From: Tipula vernalis
Lineage: Eukaryota; Arthropoda; Insecta; Diptera; Tipulidae
Length of the DNA stretch: 64,000 bases
Direction of reading: 5' to 3'
Assembly (NCBI GenBank): GCA_958295665.1
Contig: OY282560.1
Coordinates: 264,230,641 to 264,294,640 of the forward strand
The notes beneath the pieces were generated by a model. The model worked only from the letters and a program-made list of their open reading frames with translations. It was not told where the DNA came from and did no database searches. Position 1 is the first letter of the stretch. Every line of letters starts with the position of its first letter. Positions 33,500 through 43,905 of the stretch are shown piece after piece. The position numbers and the translations under genes are program-made.

Positions 33500-34535
33500 T
33501 ACACTACCGTTCAAAAGTTTGGAAACAATAAGGTAATTAAAAAAAACGGCATTAAAACAGATAAGTTATGATTTATTACACTCAAATCTTAATCAAACCT
33601 TAGACTAACAGTTAAATATATTTAATACAAAAAAAAATTTAATACATTTTTCGTTAAATTTTGGCCTCGTTAAAATGGCCACTCTTGTTCACAAATTTTA
33701 TTCATTCTTTTTATTAACTTATCTAAGTATTCGGAGTCCCGTGTCTTCCATTCACTTTGTAAGTATTCCCACAACTGTGCTGAGCTCGATGGTCATCGAT
33801 TCTTCACGTTTCTAACAAGTTCATCCCATACTAATTCGATAGGAGAGAGGTTTCTTAATTTGCCATTGTGGCCATTTCTTAATTTGCAAAATTTCTTCGT
33901 TTCGTTTTTGCCCTAGGAACCCCTGACATAATAAAGACGAATGCTTAGGTTCCTTGTCTTGTTGAAAAAGAAAACGTCGGCCATTTAGATTCACTCCAGA
34001 AGGAATCGCGTTTTCCTGAAGTATTTTCAGATAGCCTTCTTTATTCAGTTTTCGTCAATTTTAATCCTATGGCTTGGCTAAACCACCACGCTACACCACC
34101 ATGCTCAAAATACAGATAGCACTCCGCTGTTCAAGAGAAATCTGTTTTTTTTTGCCATTTTATGCGCTTATGAACTGTTGTAACTATAACATGAACGGCA
34201 CAAAGTATACTGAACTATAAACTAATAGTTTTTGAAATTGTAAACTCATATTTAAAAGATAAGACTATTCAGTATAAAAACAATAACTAAAATAAAAAAT
34301 TCTAAGAAATCAACAATTGGCGGTGTAGTAAATTTTGTGGTTAAAAAACACATAGGCAGGTTTTTTTCAAAATAAAGAACAATAGATAAGAAACTAGTAA
34401 TTTTGTTGAATATTGTTATAAGCACGGTCGTAAAAATAATAAACTCCAATACCAACATGTTTATTTAACGATTTATGGAGGTATTCTTTTTATGTCAACT
34501 AAAAAAACGTTTCCAAACTTTTGAACGGTAGTGTA
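33500..34535 (-). mobile_element. Decayed Tc1-like transposon, TSD TA
   Basis: The 1,032-bp element (33502-34533) starts CACTACCGTTCAAAAGTTTG and ends with its complement, flanked by TA. These are typical Tc1-like ends. The minus strand at about 33640-34130 keeps transposase fragments in shifting frames: a QQDKEPKH-like block (second catalytic Asp) and a PIEL-VWDEL-like block (catalytic Glu), then a Trp-rich C-terminal part. Frameshifts, stops and loss of the N-terminal half make it inactive. Confidence 0.85.
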
Positions 34536-34846
34536 TGTATTTGTAGTACACATATAGTATGTATTTGCTTTCTATTTTAAAAATCTCGACTTATGACCTA
34601 TGTCTAGGAACCTAATCTCGGTCGTAAGTCAAGAACAAGTTATTGGTAATTTTACAAAACAATTAATACATTTTATTCCAGTCTTAATTATTTTGTTCCA
34701 ACTTTTTTATAGGTATCACTTTTAGTTTAAGTGCTTACCATAAGAGTAGTAAATTGGTCATTTTAATTTGTAGGATGAAAAATGAATATATTAGGAATGA
34801 CATTTATCCACAATAAAATGTCTTTATAAAACGGAAAAAAAGAATT
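34536..34846. other. Unassigned region
   Basis: A short inverted pair CTCGACTTATGAC and GTCGTAAGTCAAG near 34586-34632 may be a tiny element remnant. Nothing else is supported. Confidence 0.35.
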
Positions 34847-35213
34847 TAGGTCCAAATCAACAGACGCAACTAAAATCGCAACTACGACTATAGTCTGTTT
34901 TAGTTTTTTTAGACCACATTAAAACGTCATTTTTAAGTATAGATTTAATTTTTAGTTATGGTTATAATCGTGGATAGAGGAAACTGTTTTTACAATCGGC
35001 GTTCAATACCAATTTTTGTCGGAAAAACATTGCCAAGTAGATTGCTGTTGTGTTTTATTTAAACATTTTAGCAGCATTTAAAAATTCTATTAAAATCTGA
35101 ACTAAATTCCTTGTTTTAATAACGTTTAAAAGTATGAATTTCGGGATTCAATTCCTAAAAAAACTGTAACTGCAACAAAAAGTTGCAGTTCCCTCTGTCG
35201 ATTTGGGCCTTGG
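34846..35213. mobile_element. Probable MITE with GGYCCAAATC ends
   Basis: AGGTCCAAATCAACAGACG at 34848 pairs with the complement of AGGCCCAAATCGACAGAGG ending at 35210. The arms extend about 45 bp and include an AACTGCAAC/TTGCAGTT stem. The flanks TTA (left) and TTG (right) suggest a diverged TTA target. Confidence 0.6.
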
Positions 35214-35755
35214 TCAGGTCAAATCATTTTCCCTAATTATTTTGTACCTCGGTTGGTCTTTTGCTAAAAAAAAATATTCTTGGTCATTTTATTGGGTATA
35301 ATTTTCAATACTATTCCTATTTTCTGTGACAATAAAATACTGTTCAAGAATAGTATTTATTTTATTTCTAACAGTTAGTAAAGTATTCATCGCAAAAACA
35401 CCAATCGTTTGTTTATAGTTTCATTTAATTTTATTCGCCATCGTTTTGTCCATTTATGTACAGTCCGTTACAGCAGATTAAATCCACTAAATAAAAAAAT
35501 GGGAATTCCCGAATTCATCTCTTTTGGATTCTATCGCTATTGTTTTTTTCTATACTGAAAGGTAAATGATTTCATCACTGATCAAATGACTAAAAATTGT
35601 TTTCTAGTTGGCTTTGGAAATGTTCCTTTTTTTGTTTTTCATTTAAATACGGTAAAAAAAATTCATTTTTATTGTTACACGTAAATAAATCCAGTTCATT
35701 TTCCTTTCTTTTGTTCAGTCTTATTAAAATAAAAAAATATTAAATTTTGGATTCA
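35214..35755. other. Unassigned AT-rich region
   Basis: No supported feature. It may include decayed 5-prime parts of the Tc1-like fragment that follows. Confidence 0.4.
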
Positions 35756-36138
35756 GCATTTCCAAAGTTTCAACAGCTGTTCGGACCACTGAAATGGACT
35801 TATCAGCAGGATAACGCACCTATACATACGGCAAGGATTGTAAAAGGTTGGATTTTCAAGAAAAACGTCGATTTACTTAAATGGCCCTCGTACTCGGCCT
35901 GATTTAAATATTATGGAAAACGTTTGGAGATGGCTTTCTCGCAAGGTTTATGAAGGGGATAAGCAGTATAATGATAAGGAGTCGCTTATTGAAGCCATCA
36001 AAGCAGCTTGGGCCGACATTTCTTTGAATTATTTGAAGTCGCTATACGATTCAATGCCCGTTGCCGCTGTGTTGTTTTCTAGTGCAGGGAAATCAAAAGT
36101 CTACAGGAGATATAAAACCGGGCCTTATACACTGCCCT
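35756..36138 (+). pseudogene. Tc1-like transposase C-terminal fragment (DD34E)
   Basis: The translation runs WTYQQDNAPIHTAR, then LLKWPSYS with a 1-bp frameshift before DLNIMENVWRWLSRKVYEG. It continues to residue-rich C-terminal sequence ending near 36138. The spacing from the Asp of QQDN to the Glu of MEN is 34 residues. The N-terminal half is absent. The fragment abuts, tail to tail, the truncated jockey-like element. Confidence 0.85.
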
Positions 36139-38063
36139 AACTTAATCCTGAAGAATCCATTTTTCAAGTAAGATTCCAGTATTTTAGTAAATTGCATTGG
36201 TAGATGATTTCTTAACTTGTGGTTAAGTCCTTCATGCCACACCTTATCAAACGCTTGTACAACGTCTAAAAATATCGTTGAACAGACTTTCTTCTCCTCT
36301 AGTGCTTTTTCAATTGTATTGGCTATTCTGTGTACTTGATCAATTGTTGAGTGTTGGTTACGAAAACCGAACTCTTGATTTGGGATGGTTTTTGCTAACT
36401 GGAGTTTGTACATGACTGGCAATAGCGAAATTGGCCTGTAAAACGAGATTCCTAGTGATGCTTTCTCAGGTTTCGGGATCATACTTACTTTCTACAATTT
36501 TCACAAGCTTGATACACATTTGCTTCTTTTGGTTTAGCCGGTAGGATTTCTTTACTTTCTTGCACAGTTTGTTCAGTTATTATTTCGGCTTGCAATGTTT
36601 GGTCGTCATGTGACTGGAATATTTTTCGAGGTGTTTAGCACATCTTCGAGCTTTATCTTCATTATTTCTAGCCCATTTCTTACCTGCTATTGTTATTGGA
36701 GAATTCTTTTAATTCTTTTGGCTGTTTTCCAAAGTGAATAATCTGTATCGCTATCATTAGCTAATCTTCTTAGATAATTACTAATTGATTCATCTTTCAA
36801 TTCTTTGATCTCTCTTCTTAATAGTTGAGTGAGATAGTTCAAATTAGTTTTATCTTGGAGGGAGGGGGTGGGCCATTGTTTGCTACCATATTCTTCTCGC
36901 TTTTCTTTTTCTGCTAGGATTTCCCTCATTTCCATATAGAGTGGTAGTTTCCCTTGATTTCCTTTTTAATTTCAGGGCATTTTCCCAAGCTGAATGCTGT
37001 ATATCATTTTCAGACTTGTGGACTTCTTTGTCTAATTTTTCAATTACTTTTACTAACTTCTCAAATCCAAGGCTCTACGTTCTTTAATGGAACCATTAAG
37101 TTAATTTTTTTCTTCTAAGGAGTCTAAAGCATTCCTAATTAGAGTGATTATTTACTAGAGATGGGTTTCTTTCTTTTTGAATGATTTTTTCACTTAATGT
37201 TAGGAGTATTGGTGAGTGATCAGAGTTTAGTCCTGAAAAAATCAATCAGATTTGGCACTTTGTTTAGAAAGGTTATTATAGCTTTTAGAAGTTCTTTACC
37301 TTTAGTCGTTGCTATCCTAAAGTCCCAGTGGACCTTTTTTTGCATTAAAGTCTCCTCCAAGAGAGTGTTTCGGAGGGCAGTAATACTAGCAATACAAATA
37401 GAACTAATTTTGGTTTTGACATTAATATTAGTTGCTTGTTTTTCTTCTGTTTCATATTTTAACTCTTCATAGTGATGAATAATGTTTCTAAGTATAGCAT
37501 TGACCAGCGAGTCTTTAAGAAATTTAAGTAAGAATGCGACCATAGGAACAAGCATGTTACTGACCAGCGAAACTTTAAGAACTTTTCGTTCAGTTTCGTT
37601 AAATTTGAATTGTCATTTAACATTCTTTAACAAGAGCGAAAATTACCGCCCAAACTGAAGGAAGAAACGTCAAACAGTGAAACATGGCCTATTTATGTTT
37701 TATTAATTAAAATAATGTTTTATACATATTTCAAATATGTACTTAATATATTATGTAGTGTAATGTGACAAAACCATTATTGCAAAATACAATTACGAAG
37801 ATTCCTGGTTTTTTGTTGTCAAATCGTGTTACGGATTCGCTGGGCGATCTGTCAATATTTCCTTAACAATATATTTTCTTTAAATTCTGTAAGGTTTTGT
37901 TACGGATGCTTAAAGACTCGCTGGTCAATGCTTATAGCAGCACTACCTACTTTAGCAGTGTCTTCAGGGTGAATAGTGTGATATATTTGATAACTTTTAA
38001 ATGTAATAATTGATTTTTTAGTGAAGTGTGTTTCTTTGATGAGGCATACATCTATTTTTTCTG
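36139..38063 (-). pseudogene. Jockey-like non-LTR retrotransposon relic, split by a MITE
   Basis: The minus strand starts in an AP endonuclease domain (LDTEKIDVCLIKETHFTKK at about 38000-38063, with the catalytic Glu of ETH). It continues after the inserted MITE as LRNIIHHYEELKYETEEKQA and an ATTKGKELLKAI block, then a decayed SDHSP-like motif near 37170. A linker region (36693-36935, ending DYSLWKTAKRIKR) precedes a reverse transcriptase start (SFYRPISLLPV, FRNQHSTIDQVHRI, FLDVVQAFDKVWHEGL). The catalytic YADD part is missing beyond 36139. Several frameshifts. Confidence 0.85.
37493..37935. mobile_element. 437-bp MITE with AGCATTGACCAGCGAG ends inserted in the jockey relic, TSD TAT
   Basis: The body (37496-37932) starts AGCATTGACCAGCGAGTC and ends GACTCGCTGGTCAATGCT, flanked by TAT. 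Removing it with one TAT rejoins the endonuclease reading frame of the host retrotransposon. This confirms the boundaries independently of the TIRs. A second, weaker CTGACCAGCGAAACTTTAAG at about 37562 is a subterminal direct repeat. Confidence 0.9.
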
Positions 38064-39669
38064 TGTCCAGGATCACCTAGAGCCCACTAGAAACAAAAAA
38101 TATTGCAACACTGACACATGTCGTTGTGTAGTTTATGATAGGGTTCTATTCCGTAATGAAATATACCGTATTGAAACTGATCTTTCAAAAAAAGATAAAA
38201 TCCCTAACAGTCCAGTAAACAAAAACAGGGCTCCATGTAAACTTTTAAATACTTTCAATAGATTTGACTTATACATAATATGAAACCTTGTACTTAGATA
38301 TAAGTTTTCAGAAATATTTCCATCTGTAAGTGTTGCGCAAAAAAAAAAAAAATTAAGAAAATTTATAAATACTTTTTTTTGAAAATTTAACTATACCTTA
38401 AAATGACTATCTAAAAAAGTAATTGATTTAGAAACTAATTTTATATTCCGATTTCGTTTAAAATTGAATGTTATAAATAATCGAAATTTATTACAGTTAT
38501 GTATGATTCATACAAAAACTTCTAAAACATGCTTATAAATTCCAATTTAAAAAAACCGAAATGGACGTACGTACATTGAGATTCTTACCTTGATGTGTTC
38601 GCAAAAATGTTGTTTCTTTACTGTTTTACATGACACAAACATTTACATATTACCTGTCTTCTGTCTATGCTCATTTTTAAATGGACTCTACATTATCTTA
38701 AGGTGGAATAAACAGGTAAACTATTTTGATTTTTCAGTTTAATTTTGAATATCAAGTTGTAAAGGAGTGTATTGTAAAGTATTATTTGTGACAAGTTAAT
38801 AGAAAAAAAGGACTGAACAAGAAACGAGAAAGCATCCAGGTGAATAAGCAATTTTGCAGGGATGGTGAGCCAGAATATGATTGAACACCGGTACGGTTTG
38901 GTCTGAAAAGTACAGCTTTTCTACAATTTTGCTATGCAAGCTATTATGAATGAGGTCTTGCTCAAAATAGTTTGTGTTAAAAGCTAAAATTTAATAAGTA
39001 AAATAAATAAAGTAAAGTAAATGGAAAGTTAAAAATAATATATGGGCAATATTTGATGTTTTTGAAATTTCATTAAACACGGAATGCCGAAAGATCTCTA
39101 CTAGAAAGAGGTTTGTTCCTTCCAACTATCATCATCTGCAGCCAGCAGAAAGTTTTAAGATCGAGCATGCCATCTTTTAATTTTAAATATAATTATTTGT
39201 TCGAGAGAAATTGAGCAGTTTGACACGAAGAATATCAGTAGGCAAAATCAAGTGTAAGTGTTGTTAAGCTATTAGATATGCAACACAGTATCTTGGATCT
39301 TTGTTGTAAATGTAATGATTCATAGGGCAATATCGCCAATATATCACCCGATTTTCTGACACAAAATGCAAGATATTTCGGGAGATTTCGGGAAGTTCTT
39401 CGAAATGGCTGTTTCGGTTAAAAATTGCGGTGAAGAGCTTGTACTAGAGAAATTGGAAATATGTATTTACGAATGAGCTTTATTAAACAATTATTTAAAA
39501 ATTAATTAATTTAGGCCAAATACTGAAAATATGATTATGTTTTTAAGCATTAACTAGAAAAATAATGGTAGTATTTCATCGTTATCCGTGCTACCCCACC
39601 ACGAAAAGAGAGCAGCAAAAGAGGGGAATAATTGCCAAAATTTTATCAAACATCCGAAATAGAAAATAA
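38064..39669. other. Unassigned region
   Basis: Open frames such as 38026-38283 have no recognised domain, and that one begins inside the jockey relic. No element boundaries are supported over about 1.6 kb. Confidence 0.45.
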
Positions 39670-40316
39670 TATGATGCACTACTTCCAGAGCAGATTTTCT
39701 GGCAAACACCTCCAATAAGAGAAACTTCTTTAAACGGTTGAATCAACATTTCAATATAGCTACACATCAGGCGGAGGCTGGCGGAGATACCTCAATTACA
39801 AGTATTGCTGTTGAGTTTGCAAACAATTGCGAACTAATAGTAGTTGCTCTGGAAGATTCGAACATCGCGACAGGAAAGGAAAAGAAAAGGCATTGAATCT
39901 TTTGCCGACCAACGAAGAACTCAGGACTGTGCAAGTATTCTTTCAAAGTAGCGCAACGAAGGATACAATGGAAGCCAGCAGAGCTTGTTCGTGTTTATTC
40001 AAGATTCGATTTAGTTTGTCTTCCACCAACAAAAGCTTCTGCAGATCAGCATTCATTTGGAGTGAATCATCGAGTACAAGCATGGCTGAGAAATGTTTTA
40101 GTTCCAATATATTGGGGATGGAAATCTGTCAAAAACAACTTGGTTTCAATTCTAACAGACCTGTGCCCCTTCCTCAATAACTAATTAAGCTAATTTCATA
40201 CAATTGCCGTACGCAGTGTACAACAAGGCGCGAATGCAAAGGTCAGAGATGGTACCCGTGCCAGGGCATGTCGTGCGACAACACTACATGCGAAGAAGGT
40301 CATCTCGAAGAATAAT
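39670..40316 (+). pseudogene. Decayed repeated arthropod gene with PIN/FEN1-like core and Cys-rich tail
   Basis: In shifting frames the sequence gives FLANTSNKRNFFKRL, HQAEAGGDTSITSIAVEFAN and ELIVVALEDSN, then KGKEKALNLLPTNEELRTV. After a frameshift it gives LPPTKASADQHSFGVNHRVQ, AWLRNVLVPIYWGWK and LVSILTDLCPF. The tail is NCRTQCTTRR-ECKG with spaced Cys. This order matches, from memory, a family repeated in insect genomes with an acidic PIN/FEN1-like core and a C-terminal CxC-type tail. Several acidic positions are lost. Family function is not established to my knowledge. Confidence 0.6.
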
Positions 40317-40805
40317 CACAAATAATAACAAAATAAAACTGAAATGTAATTATGAAAACAAAGTACTCTTTTATAAGTTTTGAGAAAATAAAATTCACAA
40401 GCGAAATGGCTCAAATGACGCAGAATTAAACTGTGCGTACAATTTTAGAATTATTTATTTTTTTAAATTAGTCCCGTTAATTATTCCATATTAATAGTTA
40501 AACTTTTCTTCAAACTGTGTACTCCGTTCAGGTTTTTTTCGCATATTTCTGAACACATAAAATTTGTTTTTACAACCCTGATTTCAGGGTTCGCCCAACA
40601 CTTAGAGAAAGGGATATTTCCTAAAATTGATAGGACGATTTTAACTAGTAGAACCACCATGCAAAATCTCATTTCTATTGGAATTATTTAGTGCTTTTGC
40701 ATAAACTTCCTTACACTTTTGCAATAAATAAGATAATTAAAAATCCCTAATACTTGTGCTTTTATTCCAACTCAAACTTTGAAATATCTCAACTAGTCTT
40801 ATTAT
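40317..40805. other. Unassigned region
   Basis: No supported gene. Frames here are short and AT-driven. Confidence 0.4.
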
Positions 40806-40971
40806 TAAGGGTCTGCTCTGGGAGGCAGAATTGTCAGGTTCATTAAGAACCTGAATATTGACTGGACGGATAATTAAGCAGGGTCCAGCACAATAGATCT
40901 TTTAGGTCGCAGTGCGAAGTGGCTGATCGCCCGCATGGGTATATAATAATAATAATAATAAGGGTCTGCTC
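40806..40971 (+). mobile_element. 5-prime-truncated non-LTR retrotransposon tail with 13-bp TSD and (TAA)n end
   Basis: TAAGGGTCTGCTC is duplicated at 40806-40818 and 40959-40971. The 140-bp insert between them ends CGCATGGGTATATAATAATAATAATAA, a microsatellite-like TAA tail preceded by the kind of 3-prime untranslated sequence seen in I/R1-type elements. The exact TSD and tail show target-primed insertion with severe 5-prime truncation. No polymerase III boxes were seen, so a SINE is less likely. Confidence 0.85.
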
Positions 40972-41223
40972 GAATACTGTCTTGAATATATCCTATTCTG
41001 AGTTGAAATATTCTAATAACTCTAAATTCGCCAGGAAGATCGGTAATTTATATTTTTTCTTTTTTAAGTAAACCAGTGGGTCGACACGTCATATTGAGCT
41101 AATAGACGTGTTGGCTGGCGTATGGTGCAACTTATAGTCATATGATGGTCGTAGCATTGCGAAAATTAACAAAAGATCAGTATAACTATCACGGAAATAG
41201 TACATAAACTCGATTTTACAGCA

Positions 41224-41343
41224 GGGCCCGTATCCTTGACATTCGATTAAAAAAAGTCATCGGTTATTTCAGTCGAAAATTTAAATTGTTTTATACCAAA
41301 GTGACCGGCGACATTTTTCGGTGAATTTCAAGAATACGGGTAC
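41224..41343. mobile_element. MITE with GGCCCGTATYCTTG ends, copy 2
   Basis: The left end GGCCCGTATCCTTGACATTC and the right end GAATTTCAAGAATACGGG match the element at 3935-4069. TTTCAGTCGAAAATTTAAATTG and its inverted neighbour are shared. CAG flanks the left side; the right border is less clear and touches the next element. Confidence 0.65.
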
Positions 41344-41548
41344 TTGGGATCAATTCTCGTTCTATGGAAAATAGAATGAAAAAAATCTTTCCATTTGGTT
41401 TCCATCACGTCTTTTTCATTCGTATCTTTTCACGCAACAACAATATGCGATTTTTGTTGTCCAAATGAAAAAGAACGCTGAAATAAATGCTAAATAAGAA
41501 GTTTTCATAATATGCCACACAGCAAAATATATTTTATCAGGTTTCATA

Positions 41549-43069
41549 TACACTATGGTGCAGAACTATAGACGCACCTTGATTTTAACGCGTTCACTAC
41601 ATCCGAGGAAACCATTAACTTATGTACCGTTATAACGAAATTTTATTTTTGTGAATACCATTATAATGAATTTTGTTTTGTTTGCTGGTGCACAATAATA
41701 GACGCATTGTTTTTTATCTTCTAATTATTGGAAAGTTAAGGTTTGTGGATTTATTTTTGTTATAACTCATTGCAATGCCGCGTGATTGTTATTTAACCGA
41801 TATAGAAAAAGGCAAAATTTCTGCTTTTTGGGAAGAAGGTATCGGTATTCGGAAAATTTCACGAAGATTGAAGCGGTCCGACAAAGTAATCCGCACATTT
41901 TTAAAAGATCCGGCTAATTACGGACAAAATAAGAAAGGAGGACCAAAAGATTTCTTTTCGTGATAAAGCTTCGCTTTCGAATCGTGATAAGCGAAAAATA
42001 ATTAAAACTGCCAGTAGTTTAATGAAAAGCGGAGTCCAAATAGCACGAGAATGTCACTTAAATGTATCTCGTTGGATCGTGAATCGGGTTTTAAAACAAT
42101 CTCCATACATTGTTCGGCAAAAGCTTAGGTCTTAAGATTATTGCCTCGTCATAAAGAAGCCCGCCTCGAATTCGGACAAAGAAATATGAGCACGGACTGG
42201 AAAAAGGTAAATGATTTTTCGCAATATAAAAATTATATTTCTTTCAGATGAGAAAAAGTTTAATTTAGACGATCCGGACGGTTTTAATTCTTACTGGAGG
42301 GACCTGCGCACAGAACCACGCTATTTTACTAAGAGAAATTTCGGTGGCGGTTCCTTTATGGTTTGGGGAGCGTTTTGTATCGATGCTAATGCTAGAGCTA
42401 GCTTTCCCATCCACCCGCATGAACTCCGGAGAATACACAACATTATTGAGAACCAATCTCCTTCCATATTTAGAGACGCACAGGACAGAAAATTTAACTT
42501 TTCAGCAAGATAGCGCTTCCGTGCACAAGAGCAATGAGACTCGCTCATGGCTAGAAACGCGTAATGTTGAGGTATTGCAATGGCCAGCCTGCTCACCAGA
42601 CCAAAACCCAATTGAAAACATCTGGGGAATCTTGGTTCGAAAAATATTTGCTGAAAACAAGCAATATGAAAACGTATCGGAGTTAAAAATGGCCGTGATT
42701 GAAGCTTGGGAGTCAATTGGTGAACATGTTCGAGTAAGCTTAGTTGAGAGTATGACGAATTCAGAACAAAGGAGGCCCTACTCATTATTAATTTTCGTTT
42801 ATTTTTAATTAGAGTCAATTTATTTTTTTATTTTTTGTTACTTATTAAAGTCTATAGAGTCTTATTAGAGTCTATAGTTGTGCACCACTAGAAAACAAAA
42901 CAATGAAGTATAACGGTGAATAAAATGAATACATTTTCCAATTTCCTTTGTAAATTTTGTTGTTTTTCTAAGCCCTTTTATACTGCACCATTGGCTTCAT
43001 CTGAAAATTTCTTGGAAACCAAGAATGTGCTGAAAAGAAGATGCGTCTATAGTTCTGCACCACAGTGTA
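41549..43069 (+). mobile_element. Tc3-like transposon with paired end repeats (IR/DR), TSD TA
   Basis: The 1,517-bp element (41551-43067) is flanked by TA. The outer repeats CACTATGGTGCAGAACTATA and complement of CACTGTGGTGCAGAACTATA are accompanied by inner copies near 41690 (GGTGCACAATAATAGACGC) and 42868-42886 (complement GGTGCACAACTATAGACTC). This gives two direct repeats at each end, the IR/DR layout of several Tc1-group elements. It encodes the frameshifted transposase annotated separately. Confidence 0.9.
41775..42808 (+). pseudogene. Tc3-like DD34E transposase, frameshifted
   Basis: The frame opens MPRDCYLTDIEKGKISAFWE with a helix-turn-helix (GIRKISRRLKRSDKVIRTFL). After a frameshift near 41950 come RDKRKIIKTASS and VSRWIVNRVLKQ. 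The catalytic parts are LSDEKKFNLDDPDGFNSYW (first Asp, about 42240), a GGSFMVWGAF block with a small indel, FQQDSASVHKS (second Asp, about 42505) and SPDQNPIENIWG (Glu, about 42600). There are 34 residues between the last two. At least three frameshifts and two stops mean no functional product. The 165-codon minus-strand frame is its shadow. Confidence 0.9.
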
Positions 43070-43568
43070 TATTTCCGCTAGATGCGCTAGGTAAATGGTG
43101 CAAATATGTAGTAGCTAAATAAATGATAAAAGATATTATAACTTGTAGATAAATTTAATCACTCTCTCAAAGAGAGGTAAATAGAGAGTAAAACCAGTTT
43201 TTTTCTTTGCCTGTCAAAATATAAAATAAATTATTAAAATGACCAAATTTTATTAAAACGAAACGGAACTAATTATTTAGGGATTTTTCTTAAATGAATT
43301 GAAATTTGTTTAATAAATTTACTTATAAATTAGTTTTAAAGTGATTTATATTATTGTTTGATTCACATTTAATATTAAAATTGCAAATTTTTTTTTTTTG
43401 TATTCTCACAAAGTTTTTTTTCAGAGATCAAAACTATAAATTCCGTTGCAACTTCGTGAATGTATTTTCGTTTTTTTCCTCTTTAAAACCGCGTATCGTA
43501 TTCCACTTTTCATAAAAACATCACAAATGTCACAGGTATAATTTTTGGATTTCTTTATACTGAATGTT

Positions 43569-43827
43569 CTTGGGTGCGATTATGTAAACATTACGGGTTT
43601 CTCGAAATTGCGACAAAACGCGATTTATGTATAACTTTACGGGTTCTTGTAATTTCGACTTGTTGTTGTTGTTTTACACGTACACCTTTTTAAGTACGAC
43701 AGACCACATACAACTCGTAATTATTAAAAAGATTATTTTTAAAGAAAATAAAAGAGATTCTTTTTAAGCGTTTTGTTGCAATTTCGAGAAACTCGAAACT
43801 CGTAATGCTTACATAATCGCACCCCTT
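43569..43827. mobile_element. MITE with GGGTGCGATTATGTAAGC ends, copy 2, TSD CTT
   Basis: The 253-bp body (43572-43824) starts GGGTGCGATTATGTAAAC and ends GCTTACATAATCGCACCC, with CTT on both sides. It aligns along its whole length with 14606-14844. Confidence 0.85.
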
Positions 43828-43905
43828 ATTTGAGCTTCACGTTTTTCATTTTTTTAAAATATAGTATTTCGTTTTTTCTATTCTTGTATTTCGTTTTGTA
43901 TGTAC

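Noticed and set aside
39827..40180. 117-codon frame as a gene
   Set aside because: Only its middle part matches the PIN-like family. The rest is a frameshifted shadow of the same relic.
42321..42818. 165-codon minus-strand open frame
   Set aside because: It is the antisense shadow of the Tc3-like transposase, which has clear catalytic motifs on the plus strand.
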